Source of the DNA: Fodinibius sp034521915
GTDB taxonomy: Bacteria > Bacteroidota > Rhodothermia > Balneolales > Balneolaceae
Assembly (NCBI RefSeq): GCF_034521915.1
Contig: NZ_JAXHLU010000004.1
Coordinates: forward strand, 248,001-312,000
Direction: 5' to 3'
DNA: 64,000 nt
Below are positions 62,191-64,000 of this stretch, one piece after another. How positions within the stretch are numbered: position 1 is the first letter of the stretch; each line of letters starts with the position of its first letter. The notes under the pieces are model-generated. The model made no database searches. It was given only the letters and a program-made list of their open reading frames with translations, and had not been told where the DNA came from. The translations under genes and the position numbers were made by a program.

Positions 62191-63030
62191 GTGGCTAAAG
62201 CAGATCTACATATTCATACAACGGCATCCGACGGACATTCAACGCCGCAGCAAATTATTAAAAATGCGGAAAGGCATAACCTGGATGTCATATCTATCAC
62301 CGACCATGATACTATTCGCGGCTATAGAAAGGCGGTGGCAGAAGCTGAGGAAACAGATATTACATTACTTCCCGGGGTCGAAATCACATCAGATTTTAAT
62401 GGCCGAGAGTGTCACCTGTTGGCGTATTGCTTTGATCCGGATCATACAGTTATTACTCAGTTATTAGCCCAGCATTATCGCTCCCGGTTGAAACGTGGAA
62501 AATGGATTGTTAATGAGCTCACAAAAAAGGGGCTTGATATAGATATTGAAGAGGTGAAGGCTGAGGCGAATGGTAGTAATATTGGTCGTCCGCACATCGC
62601 TTCTGTACTTATTGAAAAGGGATATGTTGCTTCTTTCAAGGAAGCATTTATTCGCTATCTGAGTGATCAGTCACTTGGTAGCATTTATAATGAGTATTAT
62701 TCACACCAGAAAGTTATTGAGAGTGTGAAAGAGGCCGGCGGGGCTGTTGTTCTTGCTCATCCGGGAAATTTATATTCCGAGGATGAACTCGAAGAGCTTG
62801 TTAAGGCTGGAATCGACGGTATTGAGTTTATTCATCCCAGCCACGATTACGATCGGCAAAAACAGATTGAGGAATTTGCCGAAAAATATAACCTGCTGAA
62901 GACCGGTGGCAGTGATTTTCATGGGAGAGATAAGGAATATCAGAAATTTTTTGGAGTCGTCACTATTAATACCAAGTATGTAAATCGATTGGTTCGATTG
63001 ACTGATCAGCGAAAAGCACTCAAAGTTTAG
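62191..63030 (+). CDS. PHP-domain phosphoesterase (TrpH/YciV-like)
   Basis: A 279-residue metal-dependent phosphoesterase. Key motifs: KADLHIHTTASDGHSTP, ISITDHDTIRG, LLPGVEITSDFNGRECHLL, VLAHPGNL and TGGSDFHGRD. Homologues such as RnaseAM/TrpH degrade 3',5'-bisphosphates or short 5'-RNA ends. Start is GTG at 62191, 2 bases after the S41 stop; AGGA overlaps that stop. Confidence 0.9.
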   Translation: MAKADLHIHTTASDGHSTPQQIIKNAERHNLDVISITDHDTIRGYRKAVAEAEETDITLLPGVEITSDFNGRECHLLAYCFDPDHTVITQLLAQHYRSRLKRGKWIVNELTKKGLDIDIEEVKAEANGSNIGRPHIASVLIEKGYVASFKEAFIRYLSDQSLGSIYNEYYSHQKVIESVKEAGGAVVLAHPGNLYSEDELEELVKAGIDGIEFIHPSHDYDRQKQIEEFAEKYNLLKTGGSDFHGRDKEYQKFFGVVTINTKYVNRLVRLTDQRKALKV

Positions 63031-63033
63031 GTT

Positions 63034-63510
63034 ATGGCAGAAAATATTTTACAAGGTGATACCGATGATAACGAGTTTACTATTGGTATTGCCATTGCAA
63101 AATGGAATTCTTTTATCACGGATGAATTACTGGATGGAGCACTTAATACGCTTAAAAGCAAAGGGATTAGTGACGAACAAATATTGATGGCTCGCTGTCC
63201 CGGAGCGTATGAACTACCATTTACAGCCCGGAAATTATTAGACCATACTGACGGAGTAATTACGCTGGGAGCCGTCATAAGAGGCGATACGCCACATTTT
63301 GACTATGTTTGTGATGCCGTAAATCGAGGTGTGACGGATCTTAATTTAGAGGGAAATAAGCCGGTGGTTTTTGGCGTTTTAACAACGGATAACGTAGCTC
63401 AGGCGCAGGAACGTGCTGGGCTTAAAGGGGATAAAGGAAATAAGGGAGCAGAAGCGGCGCTTGCCCTTATTGAAATGATCTCATTGACTAAAAAATTTGA
63501 AAAATTATAA
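63034..63510 (+). CDS. ribH: 6,7-dimethyl-8-ribityllumazine synthase
   Basis: A 158-residue enzyme condensing the pyrimidine and butanone phosphate precursors in riboflavin synthesis. Typical blocks: IGIAIAKWNSFITDELLDGAL, CPGAYELPFTARKL, ITLGAVIRGDTPHFDYVCDAV (catalytic His), VFGVLTTDNVAQAQERAG and KGAEAALALIEMI. No other rib gene is nearby and no FMN riboswitch was noticed. Four bases after the PHP gene. Confidence 0.96.
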   Translation: MAENILQGDTDDNEFTIGIAIAKWNSFITDELLDGALNTLKSKGISDEQILMARCPGAYELPFTARKLLDHTDGVITLGAVIRGDTPHFDYVCDAVNRGVTDLNLEGNKPVVFGVLTTDNVAQAQERAGLKGDKGNKGAEAALALIEMISLTKKFEKL

Positions 63511-63591
63511 TTCTTATTAGCTTGAAATAACGGGTATAAAACTCTAATATTGATAGCTTAATAAAACACTGATCCTACGCATTGGAACCAA

Positions 63592-64000
63592 TTTCGCTCA
63601 CAAATAAAGAACAGAATAACAGTGACAAGAAGTCACAGTCCACGCTGATAGAGCAAGGGGCAGTCCCCGAGCATATCGCTATTATCATGGATGGTAATGG
63701 ACGCTGGGCTAAAAGTCGCGGTAATATTCGTTCTTACGGGCATAAAGTTGGTGTGGAGTCTGTTCGGGATGTTACCGAAGCTTGCGCCCAAATTGGCGTT
63801 AAGTACTTGACGCTGTATGCGTTTTCCACAGAAAATTGGGGTCGTCCTAAGATGGAAGTCAGTGCTCTAATGCGTTTGCTGGCTCGTTCACTGCGTAACG
63901 AGGCTGAAAACCTGAATGAAAATAATATTAAGCTCGAAACAATCGGACAGATCGATCGGTTTCCAAAAAATTGTCAGCGAGAATTATCTGAAGCTATTGA
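63592..64000 (+). CDS. uppS: Isoprenyl transferase (undecaprenyl diphosphate synthase), N-terminal part
   Basis: About 136 codons of a cis-prenyltransferase cut by the right window edge. Visible motifs are region I HIAIIMDGNGRWAKSRG (catalytic Asp), GHKVGVESVRDV, and LTLYAFSTENWGRPKMEV. The enzyme makes the lipid carrier for cell wall synthesis. The TTG at 63592 is the first start after an in-frame TGA (63580-63582); no ATG fits. It is separated from ribH by 81 bases. Confidence 0.93.

Overview
The window looks like a chromosomal segment of a moderately AT-rich member of the Balneolota/Rhodothermota-Bacteroidota assemblage (a Balneolaceae-type organism is my best guess). This is inferred from gene content: a ligase-associated repair set, a signal-peptide TPR-CHAT protein, DUF255 and DUF1343/NamZ proteins, a carotenoid hydroxylase and frequent non-ATG starts. 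No marker search was possible. Coding density is high. I saw no rRNA, tRNA, CRISPR array, transposase or prophage gene.

Layout. 1-4.8 kb: the N-terminal part of an AarF/UbiB-like kinase with its TetR-type regulator, a decayed umuD remnant, a crtZ-type hydroxylase, a DinB-fold protein, a YihY membrane protein and a secreted GH3 hexosaminidase. 5.0-11.0 kb is the most distinctive region: a membrane-anchored TPR protein, a TPR-CHAT protease-like gene that appears split by a frameshift, three tandem near-identical small lipoprotein genes and an ECF sigma factor. Three sites matching TGTAAC-N16/17-CTCTTGT lie upstream of the TPR gene and the lipoprotein array, suggesting a sigma-factor regulon. 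A fourth, weaker match lies upstream of a nucleotidyl cyclase gene at 37.1 kb.

11.0-31 kb: the DNA ligase-associated repair genes occur in two blocks (pdeM plus a DEXH helicase; exonuclease plus ATP-dependent ligase plus an HhH-GPD-like protein). They are separated by metabolic and housekeeping genes (acs, ald, rsmA, groES-groEL, a sodium/solute symporter). TerC and OxyR follow. 30.7-43 kb: a run of small enzymes (acylphosphatase, ThpR, alpha/beta hydrolase, YjbQ), GDPD with two small membrane proteins, rlmB, a NamZ-type muramidase, ndk, the cyclase, mgsA, a DUF255 protein and a membrane metallophosphoesterase.

43-64 kb: an orphan RskA-like anti-sigma factor, a DUF4412-like secreted protein, mnmA, an HNH nuclease, gdhA, an RsbW-like ATPase, trxA and dnaE. 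Then comes a long co-directional series: pyrG, nudix, amidohydrolase, nadE, a LysM lytic transglycosylase, an S41 protease, a PHP phosphoesterase, ribH and the start of uppS. The GH3 and NamZ enzymes plausibly contribute to peptidoglycan turnover. The transglycosylase, S41 protease and UppS point to envelope maintenance at the right end. Several hairpin or palindromic intergenic elements and four good intrinsic terminators are marked.
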